64,000 bases of DNA from an uncultured Oscillospiraceae bacterium (lineage in GTDB: Bacteria; Bacillota; Clostridia; Oscillospirales; Acutalibacteraceae). The position numbers and the translations under genes were made by a program. Below are positions 42,413 to 50,247 of the stretch, piece after piece. The notes under the pieces are model-generated. The model saw only the letters and a program-made list of their open reading frames with translations. It ran no database searches and had not been told where the DNA came from. The stretch covers positions 62,001 to 126,000 of the forward strand of contig CAJJLZ010000002.1 in assembly GCA_905192745.1 (NCBI GenBank), read 5' to 3'. Numbering within the stretch: the stretch's first letter is position 1; each line of letters opens with the position of its first letter.

Positions 42413-42862
42413 CTAATGCGCGGCGGGCCGCGCCGCAGGGGAGACGGCCGATGCAAAGGCAATGGCAGGGAAGGTGAACAGCCGGCCGTCGGCGTCGACA
42501 AGGGACATCGGCAGTTCCGGCAGCAGGCCCTTGACCGTTTCGATGAACAAGTTGCTGTCGGCGCCCGGCGTGCCGCTTACAATATGGATGGCGCCGTTTT
42601 GGCTGGCATGGACGGCCGCCGTCAGAGCGGGTTCGTTATTGAAATAGAAGGTCATTTCCGCGCCCAGAGAGCTGGCGATGTCATACAGGTTTTGAAGCAC
42701 CGAGGCGGTTTGTTTCGAGACCAGACCTTCCGGCAGAATGCTGAGGACACGGACCGGGACGCCGTATTCTTCCGCCAGAGCGGCGCCGGCCCGGATGAGC
42801 CGTTCACAGGAAATCTGGTCGGTGACGCAGACAAGGACGTTGGCCGAGGGGATTTCACGCAA
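42413..42862 (-). CDS. Universal stress protein-like single-domain protein
   Basis: The 149-residue protein resembles the USP domain found inside KdpD sensor kinases: ANVLVCVTDQISCERLIRAGAALAEEYG, then VSILPEG, and HIVSGTPGADSNLFIETVKGLLPE. The nucleotide-binding GxxG style is only partly kept. The likely start is TTG at 42862, with AAGGAGG eight bases upstream; no ATG fits. A similar short KdpD-N domain alone could sense nucleotides. No potassium transporter is adjacent. Confidence 0.65.
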   Translation of the reverse strand: MREIPSANVLVCVTDQISCERLIRAGAALAEEYGVPVRVLSILPEGLVSKQTASVLQNLYDIASSLGAEMTFYFNNEPALTAAVHASQNGAIHIVSGTPGADSNLFIETVKGLLPELPMSLVDADGRLFTFPAIAFASAVSPAARPAAH

Positions 42863-43096
42863 GATTTTTCCCTCCTTTCCGGAGCGTATCCGTTTCGTTT
42901 GAATATATGATATACCGGGCTTGTGTAATAACCATAAACAAAAGATGTACAACTTATTAAATTTATCCTAAGATGAATTCGGACAACCTGTGCAAATCCG
43001 GACGCATGTCTTGACTTTTTCCTGTTCCCTGCGTAAAGTGGAAAGGGATAACGAGCCCGGCGGAATCCGGTTGTTGGAGAGAGGAATGGTTGAGGG

Positions 43097-43873
43097 ATGG
43101 AAAAGAATAGCCGTAGAGGAAAGAGGAAGGAGCCGCTGGTGCAGTTGGTGCTGATCGCGCTGTTTGCGGCGATCTCGTATCTGGTGCTGCTGTTCCGTAT
43201 TCCTTACCCCGCGCCGGTGGGACAGCCGTTTCTCCATTTCGGCAACGCGGTGGTGATTCTGGCGGCCCTTCTTCTGAGCGGCTGGCAGGGTGGTCTGGCC
43301 GGTGCGATCGGCATGGGAATCAACGATCTGGTCTACGGATACGGCTTTGCAACGATCAAGACCGTAATCCTGAAATTCGGAATCGGCCTGTTCGCCGGAC
43401 TGGTGGCCCGGCTGGGGCGGAAGCATCCCGAACGCAGCCCCCGGAGATGGCTGGGCGCGGCGTCCGTCGTTTCTCTGGCGGTGGGCCTTGTTCTGCTGAT
43501 CGGAAAGCTGTCGGGCGCGCAGGCCTTTGCAAACGTTGCTCCGCTGGCGTATATTTTTCTGCTGGCGCTCGGCGCGGGGCTGGGGGGCACAACGCTGCTT
43601 TCCCTGCGGTATCCGTCCCTGACCAACGAGAGGCTGTTTACCGTTCTCGGCGCAACGGCGGGTATTGCGTTCAATGTAGTGGGCGAGTTTCTCGGCGGCA
43701 CGGTAATGAAGCGGATCGCCGGGGCCGAGTGGTCGGCGGCTATGCTGGCTTCCCTGATGAGCTTGCCAGCGACGTTGATTAACGGTGCGTTTTCGATCGT
43801 GGGGGCGGTATTGCTGTATATCCCCGTCAAAACGGCGCTGCATCGCGCGCATCTGGATTCATCGCTCGGATAA
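43097..43873 (+). CDS. ECF transporter S component (vitamin-binding membrane protein)
   Basis: The 258-residue protein has six or more membrane spans and the S-component style opening LVQLVLIALFAAISYLVL, then FLHFGNAVVILAALLLSGWQGGLAGAIGMGINDLVYGY and a C-terminal half rich in Gly and Ala. S components capture a vitamin and share an energising EcfAAT module encoded elsewhere; none is in this window. The substrate is unknown, and I see no riboswitch in the 100-base leader. GAGAGG is a fair ribosome binding site. A TTGACT box upstream is a weak promoter candidate. Confidence 0.72.
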   Translation: MEKNSRRGKRKEPLVQLVLIALFAAISYLVLLFRIPYPAPVGQPFLHFGNAVVILAALLLSGWQGGLAGAIGMGINDLVYGYGFATIKTVILKFGIGLFAGLVARLGRKHPERSPRRWLGAASVVSLAVGLVLLIGKLSGAQAFANVAPLAYIFLLALGAGLGGTTLLSLRYPSLTNERLFTVLGATAGIAFNVVGEFLGGTVMKRIAGAEWSAAMLASLMSLPATLINGAFSIVGAVLLYIPVKTALHRAHLDSSLG

Positions 43874-44203
43874 ATGCCGATCCTCCACGCGGGAAGAGGC
43901 GGGCAAAAGGGTTTGACGGGACAGATTCGCCGTCTTGTTTCGACCGGAAAACAAAGGGGAAGTTTTCCGGATTGGCGGTTTCGGCGGACGTTATTCGCTG
44001 TTGCTTGTCCTGATAATATATAGACAGCCCTTTTTGTAGGAAACAGGCGGGAAAAAGTCAGGCGGACAAGATAAAAAGGAAAATAAGGGAGAAAAAAGAT
44101 CGCCGGAATGTCGGAATGCGGAAAAAGGAATAAAAATCGGAGAATACCTGTGATCACACGACACACTTTTGTTAAAAAGCCGAAAAAAGTCGAAATTTTT
44201 TCG
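43874..44203. other. Gene-free region before the spo0A operon
   Basis: About 330 bases with no supported ORF. It contains an AT-rich part with GATAATATATAG (near 44015) and several purine-rich runs. AGTCGAA at 44188-44194 is one base away from the Spo0A binding box TGTCGAA and lies just upstream of the candidate promoter, so autoregulation is possible. I see no terminator after the ECF gene. Confidence 0.4.
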
Positions 44204-44232
44204 TTGTAAATTGGAACCCTATTCGTTAAACT
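44204..44232 (+). promoter_or_regulatory. Candidate promoter of DUF6514-spo0A
   Basis: TTGTAA (44204-44209) and TAAACT (44227-44232) with 17-base spacing, about 55 bases before the first start codon. The boxes are imperfect. Confidence 0.45.
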
Positions 44233-44286
44233 AAGAAGTAGGTTTTCGAAGACGGTAAAAAATAAACGAAAAGGGGATTATTCAGG

Positions 44287-44604
44287 GTGGAGACTGTGGA
44301 GACAAAAGTGGGAACACTGGTGGAAGCAAGAACGATGTTCAAGCGGCATTTTTCCGAGTTGAAAGGAATGCAGGAAGAGCGCACCATTACCTACGAGCTG
44401 CTGCTTGACGAACAGAACGGCCATGGCGTACGGATCGTATCGGTATGCGGCGACAATGTGCGTTCGGACACACAAGCCGGGCTGACCGCCTCGGCCTGCG
44501 AGGCGAAAGACCTCGTCACCTACCTGTATGAAAACGCGGCCTCGATTGATTGCTGGCGGGATATCGCTGTTGATCTCCTCAAAACCGTACACCATCTGGC
44601 GTAA
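44287..44604 (+). CDS. DUF6514 family protein upstream of spo0A
   Basis: The 105-residue protein (ITYELLLDEQNG, YGVRIVSV-like GHGVRIVSVCGDNVRSDTQAG, ASACEAKDLVTYLYENAASID) fits the DUF6514 family of small Clostridia proteins. It has no membrane span or known catalytic motif. The start is GTG at 44287 with AAAGGGG ten bases upstream; a second GTG three codons later is an alternative. It precedes spo0A by 109 bases on the same strand and may be co-transcribed. The function is unknown. Confidence 0.7.
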   Translation: METVETKVGTLVEARTMFKRHFSELKGMQEERTITYELLLDEQNGHGVRIVSVCGDNVRSDTQAGLTASACEAKDLVTYLYENAASIDCWRDIAVDLLKTVHHLA

Positions 44605-44713
44605 AAATGGGATGCCCGGGCGGGCGTTCATTCCGGCGGGGAAATGGAATGGACGCCCCTCCCTCCGAAAGGGCCTGCACGGGAGACGGACGGAAGGGGA
44701 ACAACGAAGCGCA

Positions 44714-45475
44714 ATGGAAAAGATCAGACTGCTGATAGCAGAGGATAACAGCGAGCTCAGCGATATTCTGACGAATTTCTTTGAGATGAGCGGAGAGATC
44801 GACCTGTGCGGAACCGCGCGGGACGGGGAAGAAACGCTGACGAAAATTGAGGAACAGACGCCCGATGTGGTGCTTCTGGATCTGGTTATGCCGCGTCTGG
44901 ACGGAATCTCCGTGCTGGAAAGGCTTCGGGAAAAGCCGCCGGCCAAAATGCCGAATATTATTATCGCCTCGGCCATCGGGTTGGAGAACGTGACCAGGCG
45001 CGCATTGGAGCTGGGCGCATGCTATTACATGATAAAGCCGTATAATCTGGGGGATCTGCTTCGCCGTGTGCGGATGTTCGCTTTTCCGGTCTCATCCGCC
45101 TCCCAGACGGCGCCGACAGCCCGGATAACGGCGGAGGATTTTCAAAACCGTCTGAAACGGGCGCTTCTTTCTCTGGGTGTGCCTCCGAATGTGCTGGGCT
45201 TCCCCTATATTGTGGAGTCGGCGAAAATTCTGGCCGATACGCCGGGCCCCTGCAGTATCACCAAGCTGGTATATCCGGCCGTCGCCGAAAGGAACGGCAC
45301 CACGGCCGACTGCGTGGAAAGCGCGGTGCGCAAAACCATCGCCCGGATCTATGAACGGGACAGTGAGGCGCTTCGGGCGCTGATGGGGCAGACAATGGGA
45401 GACAAGCGGCCGTCCAACGCGCATTTTTTGACATTGCTGGCGGAAAAGGTGAGGGACGGCGTGCTGGGGGACTGA
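44714..45475 (+). CDS. spo0A: Sporulation master regulator Spo0A
   Basis: The 253-residue protein has a receiver domain (1-122) with acid pair Glu10-Asp11, phosphoacceptor Asp56 in LLDLVMPRLDG, and Lys in YMIKPYN. After a short linker comes the Spo0A DNA-binding domain (about 145-250: LGVPPNVLGFPYIVESAKILADTPG, SITKLVYPAVAERN, VESAVRKTIARIYERD, RPSNAHFLTLLAEKV). This C-terminal domain is unique to Spo0A, so the host is probably able to form spores. The ATG at 44714 is set by receiver alignment; its ribosome site (AAGGGG) is far. Usually spoIVB precedes spo0A; here DUF6514 does. Confidence 0.96.
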   Translation: MEKIRLLIAEDNSELSDILTNFFEMSGEIDLCGTARDGEETLTKIEEQTPDVVLLDLVMPRLDGISVLERLREKPPAKMPNIIIASAIGLENVTRRALELGACYYMIKPYNLGDLLRRVRMFAFPVSSASQTAPTARITAEDFQNRLKRALLSLGVPPNVLGFPYIVESAKILADTPGPCSITKLVYPAVAERNGTTADCVESAVRKTIARIYERDSEALRALMGQTMGDKRPSNAHFLTLLAEKVRDGVLGD

Positions 45476-45482
45476 CGGATAA

Positions 45483-45512
45483 GGCCGGATCCGCCGTCCG
45501 GCCGCTTCTTTT
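45483..45512 (+). terminator. Terminator after spo0A
   Basis: GGCCGGA (45483-45489) pairs with TCCGGCC (45497-45503), followed by GCTTCTTTT, eight bases past the stop. Confidence 0.75.
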
Positions 45513-45732
45513 CCCAACTGTCTGATACCGCCCGCGGCACTATCCGATGCGAGGACCTCAAAAATACAGAAATCCCGGCGGCTCGTTTTCTATCCCGGCG
45601 TCGTTTTTATTATCAGCGGGCGTCGGCGCGCTCATTTCCTCGTCCCAAAGGACGAAAAACCGAAGGACGAAAAAACAATTTGGCCACAGCCTTTCTGAGC
45701 GTTTTGTATGATAAAGAAAAGGAGCGCTCCGT

Positions 45733-47832
45733 ATGGAACGGAATAACCGGATGAACGAATTTCCCCGCCGGGGGGAACGGCCCGAGCTGGATGATCTTTT
45801 TGGAGCGATCGGCTGCTGGATTTATAACCGGGAAACCGGGCAGTACTGGTGTTCGGAAGAGATAACCCGGCTGTATGAACGAAAGACGGAGAAAATCCGG
45901 GGAGACTTGGATTATTACGGCTTGATTCATCCGGAAGACCGGGAATGGGTGAGGACGGATACCGAACAGGGGCTGAAAACCGGGGGCTGCGACAGAACAT
46001 ACCGCCTTCTCTTCGACGAAAAGGTGAAGCTGGTGAAGGAGCGGATACGGGTATACGGCAACCGCGGCGGCGGTTCGCAGTTTTTGGTGGGACTCCTGCA
46101 TGAGGTGACCGATATCTGCCGGGAACAATCGATCGCAAGGCAGGAACAGGATGAGTTCTCAGCGATCAACGAATACCTGGCCGGAACGGTGAACACAACG
46201 GATATCCAGACGATCGCGGACCGTGCCTGCCGTACGGTTCAGCACGTTCTGAAGGCGAGTATGATCGGCGTTTTTGTCTGGGAGCAGGGACGGTTTCTGC
46301 GGGTTCTGACCAATCCGAAGGTGCGGGCGGCAATGGAGCAGCAGAACGACCGGCAATATTTCGCCTATCGGGTGCTGGAAACCGGACAGAGAATGGAAGA
46401 ACCGGTTGAGAAGTATCCGGATAAAAAAGTCCGGGAGCTGATGCAGAGTCTGGGACTGAAAAGGATCGTCAGCATACCGGTCAGCAGCCATGGAAATATT
46501 ATCGCCGCGCTGTCTCTGGCGCTGCCGGAGGATCGCAGCCTGAATGAAAGGGAGAGCGCGTTCTGCCGCACCATCTGCGGCCATCTGTCGGCCCAGCTGA
46601 AAAACGCCCTGCTGTATCGTCAGTTGGAAAAGGAGCTCACCGACCGCAAGCGGCTGGAATCCGATCTGGATATCATTTTCACCGAAAGCATTGATTTCAT
46701 CAGCGTTATCAATGTGGAAGGGTATTTTCGGCGGATCAATCCCCTGTTTGCAGAAAAGCTCGGCTTCACGGAACAGGAGCTTCTCAGTCATCCGGTGTAC
46801 GATTTTCTCCATCCGGACGATCGGTCGGATGGAATACGGGCGTTGGAGGAGGTTATCCGAAAAGGAACCATTCGCGGATGCCGTCTCCGCTACCGGTGCA
46901 AGACCGGCGGAACGCTATATCTTGAAATGAACGCCCGGTACGTCCCCTTCAGCAGAAAAATCATCGCCATTGCGCGGGATATCACGCAGCAGCGCCGTAT
47001 CGAGGAAGAAAAGATCGCGCTGGAAAAATCGATGGAGCTGGAAAGGCTGAAGACCGAATTCTTCTCCAATTTGTCCCATGAGTTCAAAACCCCGCTGAAT
47101 ATCATTTTGTCCTCCGTTCAGCTGCTGCAGATGAAGATCGAGCGCGCAGGGGATGAGAAGGATCAGGAATACCTCAAACTGGGGCGGTATATCCAGCAGA
47201 ACGCGTACAAGCTTCTGAGGCTGACCACCAACATGCTGGATTCCACCAAGCTGGAGAGCGGATATATGCCGATTTTTCCGGAGAGGGGAGATATCGTTGA
47301 ATGCATTCAAACCATCGTGCAGTCGGTCGAGCCGTATGCCGCGGCGAAAAAGATCCGTCTTCACTTTTCCGCAAATCTCCGGTATTCGCCGTTGTTCCTG
47401 TTCGATCCGGAAAAAGTGGACCGAATACTCCTGAACCTGCTGAGCAATGCGGTCAAATATACGCCGGCGGGCGGGATGATCCGGGTCTCGGCGGAGGATA
47501 CCGCCGACCATGTGGCGGTGAGCGTATCGGACAACGGACCGGGGATCGCCGCCGAGCTGCTGCCGGAGATTTTTGAAAAATTCCGGGTATCGGAGTCCGG
47601 GTTGATCCGGAACGACGAGGGCAGCGGGCTGGGGCTTTCAATCGCCAAAGCGCTGGTGGAGATGCATGACGGGGAGATCGGCGTATTCAGTCCGCCGGGC
47701 GAAGGCTGTACCTTCCGCTTCACGCTGTCCCGTCATTTAAAATCAACCGATTCCGAGCCGCTTCACGCCTGGATGGGGGACGGTGCGCGGCAGTCCCGCG
47801 TATATTTGGAAATGGCGGATCTCAATACATAA
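45733..47832 (+). CDS. PAS/GAF sensor histidine kinase
   Basis: The 699-residue kinase has no membrane span. Domains: PAS 1 (about 20-130, LIHPEDREWV), GAF (about 145-300), PAS 2 (about 310-430, YDFLHPDDR), HisKA with phosphorylated His449 in NLSHEFKTPLN, and HATPase with N box LLNLLSNAVKYTP (about 564), G1 DNGPGI and G2 GSGLGLSIAKALVE. It is orphan, with no response regulator beside it except spo0A about 260 bases upstream. That makes it a candidate sporulation kinase, which is inference. AAGGAG precedes the ATG; a palindromic terminator follows. Confidence 0.93.
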   Translation: MERNNRMNEFPRRGERPELDDLFGAIGCWIYNRETGQYWCSEEITRLYERKTEKIRGDLDYYGLIHPEDREWVRTDTEQGLKTGGCDRTYRLLFDEKVKLVKERIRVYGNRGGGSQFLVGLLHEVTDICREQSIARQEQDEFSAINEYLAGTVNTTDIQTIADRACRTVQHVLKASMIGVFVWEQGRFLRVLTNPKVRAAMEQQNDRQYFAYRVLETGQRMEEPVEKYPDKKVRELMQSLGLKRIVSIPVSSHGNIIAALSLALPEDRSLNERESAFCRTICGHLSAQLKNALLYRQLEKELTDRKRLESDLDIIFTESIDFISVINVEGYFRRINPLFAEKLGFTEQELLSHPVYDFLHPDDRSDGIRALEEVIRKGTIRGCRLRYRCKTGGTLYLEMNARYVPFSRKIIAIARDITQQRRIEEEKIALEKSMELERLKTEFFSNLSHEFKTPLNIILSSVQLLQMKIERAGDEKDQEYLKLGRYIQQNAYKLLRLTTNMLDSTKLESGYMPIFPERGDIVECIQTIVQSVEPYAAAKKIRLHFSANLRYSPLFLFDPEKVDRILLNLLSNAVKYTPAGGMIRVSAEDTADHVAVSVSDNGPGIAAELLPEIFEKFRVSESGLIRNDEGSGLGLSIAKALVEMHDGEIGVFSPPGEGCTFRFTLSRHLKSTDSEPLHAWMGDGARQSRVYLEMADLNT

Positions 47833-47837
47833 GCGGA

Positions 47838-47867
47838 CGGGCCGGGAATATTCCCGGCCCGATTTTT
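47838..47867 (+). terminator. Terminator after the histidine kinase
   Basis: CGGGCCGGGAAT is directly followed by its reverse complement ATTCCCGGCCCG and then ATTTTTC. Confidence 0.88.
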
Positions 47868-47926
47868 CATACTATAGGCGTCAAGGATTATATGAACAGG
47901 CTGTTTTCGAAGCGGAGGGAAACGAA

Positions 47927-48838
47927 TTGACCGACATTCTGATTATAGGCGCTGGCCCGGCCGGTCTGACGGCGGCAATTTACGCCCGTCGTGCGGGCCG
48001 GACGGCGACGGTGTTTGACGGCGCGCTGTACGGCGGGCAGGCGGCGATTACGCCGGTGGTGGAAAACTATCCCGGCATCCCCGAGATCAGCGGCCCGGAA
48101 TTTTCCATGCGGTTGCTGGAACAGACTGAAAGGCTGGGAGCGGAGATCCGGTATGAGAGGGTGGAACGCGTTGTGCTGGAGGGCGGCGTTAAGGCGGCGG
48201 TAACATCGTCCGGACGAACGGAGGGGCGCGCCCTTATCCTCGCCAACGGGGCGAGGCGGCGAAAGCTCGGCGTGCCTGGAGAGGAACGGCTGATCGGACG
48301 GGGCGTATCCTACTGCGCGACCTGTGACGGCGCGCTTTACCGCGGAAAACGAACCGCCGTGGTCGGCGGCGGAAACACCGCTTTGGAGGACGCGCTTTTC
48401 CTCTCCAATCTGTGCGAATCGGTGGTGCTGATTCACCGCCGCTCGGAATTCCGGGGGGAGGAGTCGCTGCTCCGCGCCGTGAGAGAACGAACGAATATTG
48501 AAATTTTGACGCCGTTTCAGGTAACGTCTCTGGAAGGGGAGGAGCGGCTGAAAGAGGCGGTCCTGACAGGCGGGGACGGAGCACCGGCGGAACGCCGTCT
48601 GGAACTGGAGGGGATTTTTATCGCGATCGGATACGAGCCGGACAATTCTCTGGCCGCCGGCCGGCTGCCATTGGATGCTTACGGATATCTCGGCGTGGGG
48701 GAGGACTGCCTTACCCCGATTCCCGGCGTTTTTGCGGCGGGGGACAACCGGAGTAAGCCGCTCCGCCAGATTGTGACCGCGGCGGCGGACGGGGCGGTCG
48801 CCGCGGTCCAGGCGGCGAATTATCTCAACGCGCAATAA
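47927..48838 (+). CDS. trxB: Thioredoxin-disulfide reductase
   Basis: The 303-residue flavoprotein has FAD motif IIGAGPAGLTAAIYARRAG at the N terminus, redox disulfide C130-A-T-C133 in SYCATCDG, NADPH motif VVGGGNTALEDALFL, and C-terminal FAAGDNRSKPLRQIVTAAADGA. It reduces thioredoxin with NADPH in the cytosol. The start is TTG at 47927, seven bases after GGAGGG; no in-frame ATG is suitable. No thioredoxin gene is adjacent. Length is normal for the low-molecular-weight type. Confidence 0.93.
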   Translation: MTDILIIGAGPAGLTAAIYARRAGRTATVFDGALYGGQAAITPVVENYPGIPEISGPEFSMRLLEQTERLGAEIRYERVERVVLEGGVKAAVTSSGRTEGRALILANGARRRKLGVPGEERLIGRGVSYCATCDGALYRGKRTAVVGGGNTALEDALFLSNLCESVVLIHRRSEFRGEESLLRAVRERTNIEILTPFQVTSLEGEERLKEAVLTGGDGAPAERRLELEGIFIAIGYEPDNSLAAGRLPLDAYGYLGVGEDCLTPIPGVFAAGDNRSKPLRQIVTAAADGAVAAVQAANYLNAQ

Positions 48839-48919
48839 GCCGGGGAGGGATGGATAACCGGCCTGTCAAAAGAACGGAGCGCTGCGGGTCCGCGCAGCTG
48901 TCATATACAATTGGTCCGC

Positions 48920-48955
48920 AATCTGCAAACGCACGATAATCTGCAAACGCACGAT
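48920..48955 (+). repeat. Perfect 18-bp tandem duplication
   Basis: The word AATCTGCAAACGCACGAT occurs twice without a gap (48920-48937 and 48938-48955) in the trxB-ybaK intergenic region, about 55 bases upstream of the ybaK -35 box. It could be an activator or repressor site or a simple slippage product. Confidence 0.75.
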
Positions 48956-49008
48956 TCCCTGTCCCTGTTTTGGGTATGTCTTATGGAGCGGTTCCCGTCC
49001 TGTTCCCC

Positions 49009-49037
49009 TTGCGTTTCCCCGTCCCCTGCGCTATACT
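49009..49037 (+). promoter_or_regulatory. Promoter of ybaK
   Basis: TTGCGT (49009-49014) and TATACT (49032-49037) with 17-base spacing, 35 bases before the start codon. Confidence 0.6.
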
Positions 49038-49072
49038 GTATCCGTAATTCTGCGGCAGAGGGGGAGACACCG

Positions 49073-49564
49073 ATGGCGGAAAAGCTGAAAACCAACGCCA
49101 TGCGGATTTTGGACCGGATGGGAGTGGCGTATACCGCCCACGAATACGACCATGCCGACGGACGGATCGACGGGGTGGCGGTGGCGGAAAAAATGGGCCA
49201 GCCGGTGGAACAGGTGTTCAAGACGCTGGTGACCAAAGGCGCCGGGCGGGATTACTTCGTGTTCGTGATCCCGGTGGCGAAGGAGCTGGACCTGAAGGCG
49301 GCCGCCCGCGCTGTGGGTCAGAAATCGGTGGAAATGATTCCGGTTGCGGAAATCAACAGGGTGACCGGCTATATCCGGGGCGGCTGTTCCCCGATCGGGA
49401 TGAAGAAGCCGTATGCCACGGTGATCGACGCCTCCTGCGAGGGGCTTTCCGCCATGATGGTCAGCGCCGGAAAGATCGGGCATCAGGTGGAACTGCGGCC
49501 GGCCGATCTGATCGCCGCCGCCGGGGCGAAGGTCGCCGTCATCACCGCCGGTTCGGAGGAATAG
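49073..49564 (+). CDS. ybaK: Cys-tRNA(Pro)/Cys-tRNA(Cys) deacylase YbaK
   Basis: The 163-residue protein is a YbaK/EbsC editing-domain protein. Markers are TNAMRILDRMGVAYTAHEYDH, the VFKTLVTKG strand with the catalytic lysine, and GYIRGGCSPIGMKKPYATVID. It hydrolyses misacylated Cys-tRNA(Pro) in trans of ProRS. Length matches E. coli YbaK (159). The ATG at 49073 with AGGGGGAG is used; the upstream reading runs through the 18-bp tandem repeat and promoter. Followed by the lysoplasmalogenase-like gene after 12 bases, so the two are an operon. Confidence 0.93.
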   Translation: MAEKLKTNAMRILDRMGVAYTAHEYDHADGRIDGVAVAEKMGQPVEQVFKTLVTKGAGRDYFVFVIPVAKELDLKAAARAVGQKSVEMIPVAEINRVTGYIRGGCSPIGMKKPYATVIDASCEGLSAMMVSAGKIGHQVELRPADLIAAAGAKVAVITAGSEE

Positions 49565-49576
49565 GAGGGTGGAAGG

Positions 49577-50200
49577 ATGGATGCTTTTTTCGGCTGGTTC
49601 GGCCTGCCGGGAACCTTTGTCCTTACGGTGCTGCTCTCTCTGCTGGCGTTGACGCTGGCGCTGGTTTTCCGTACCCGGGACCGTGCGTTCGCGGCCGCGG
49701 CGATGCTCGTCTGCTCTCTGGGCGATCTGGTAATGACCAACTTCGGCAATATCCGCCGGTTTCTGCCTTTCCCCGGGCTGTATCTTGGGGCGGCGCTGTT
49801 TATCGTCGGCCACCTGCTCTATATCGCAGCGTTCGCTTCCCTGATCCGGAAAAACCGGTACCCGGTGTATACGCGCGCCTTTGGAATGGGAGTGGTGCTC
49901 ACGGCCGCCGTGTTCGCGGCGGTCGTGGTGTTTATGGTCACGGGAGATACCTTCCCCGGGGCGGCGATGGCGGCGGTCTGCGGGATATACGCCTGCGTGA
50001 TCGGGGCCAGCCTGTCCCTGATCTGGTCCTACGCCTATTCCGAGCGGACGGTTCGTTCCGTGGCCGCGGCGGGCGCGCTGGTATTTTTTCTCTCCGACCT
50101 GATTATTGGGATGGGGGCGCTCTGTCAGGTGAATCAGTTCGATTCGCTGATCTGGTGGCTCTATCCCATCGGCCAGCTGCTGCTGATTTTATGTGCGTAA
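49577..50200 (+). CDS. YhhN/TMEM86 family membrane protein, lysoplasmalogenase-like
   Basis: The 207-residue protein has about seven membrane spans and the YhhN motifs SLGDLVM (about 47-53) and FFLSDLIIGMG (about 170-180), whose aspartates are thought catalytic. The family hydrolyses the vinyl-ether bond of lysoplasmalogens. Plasmalogens are common in anaerobic Clostridia, so the role is plausible. Start ATG has a GGAGGGTGG site and lies 12 bases after ybaK. Confidence 0.85.
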   Translation: MDAFFGWFGLPGTFVLTVLLSLLALTLALVFRTRDRAFAAAAMLVCSLGDLVMTNFGNIRRFLPFPGLYLGAALFIVGHLLYIAAFASLIRKNRYPVYTRAFGMGVVLTAAVFAAVVVFMVTGDTFPGAAMAAVCGIYACVIGASLSLIWSYAYSERTVRSVAAAGALVFFLSDLIIGMGALCQVNQFDSLIWWLYPIGQLLLILCA

Positions 50201-50202
50201 AA

Positions 50203-50236
50203 ACGCGGAATGCCGAAAAGGACATTCCGCATTTTT
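50203..50236. terminator. Bidirectional terminator
   Basis: GCGGAATG (50205-50212) pairs with CATTCCGC (50223-50230); A and T runs flank it. It separates the convergent YhhN and sigma-factor genes. Confidence 0.85.
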
Positions 50237-50247
50237 GTATCAAAGCA

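Noticed and set aside
43000..43096. Riboswitch in front of the ECF S-component gene
   Set aside because: The leader is short and I find none of the conserved cores of FMN, TPP, cobalamin, preQ1 or folate-type riboswitches.
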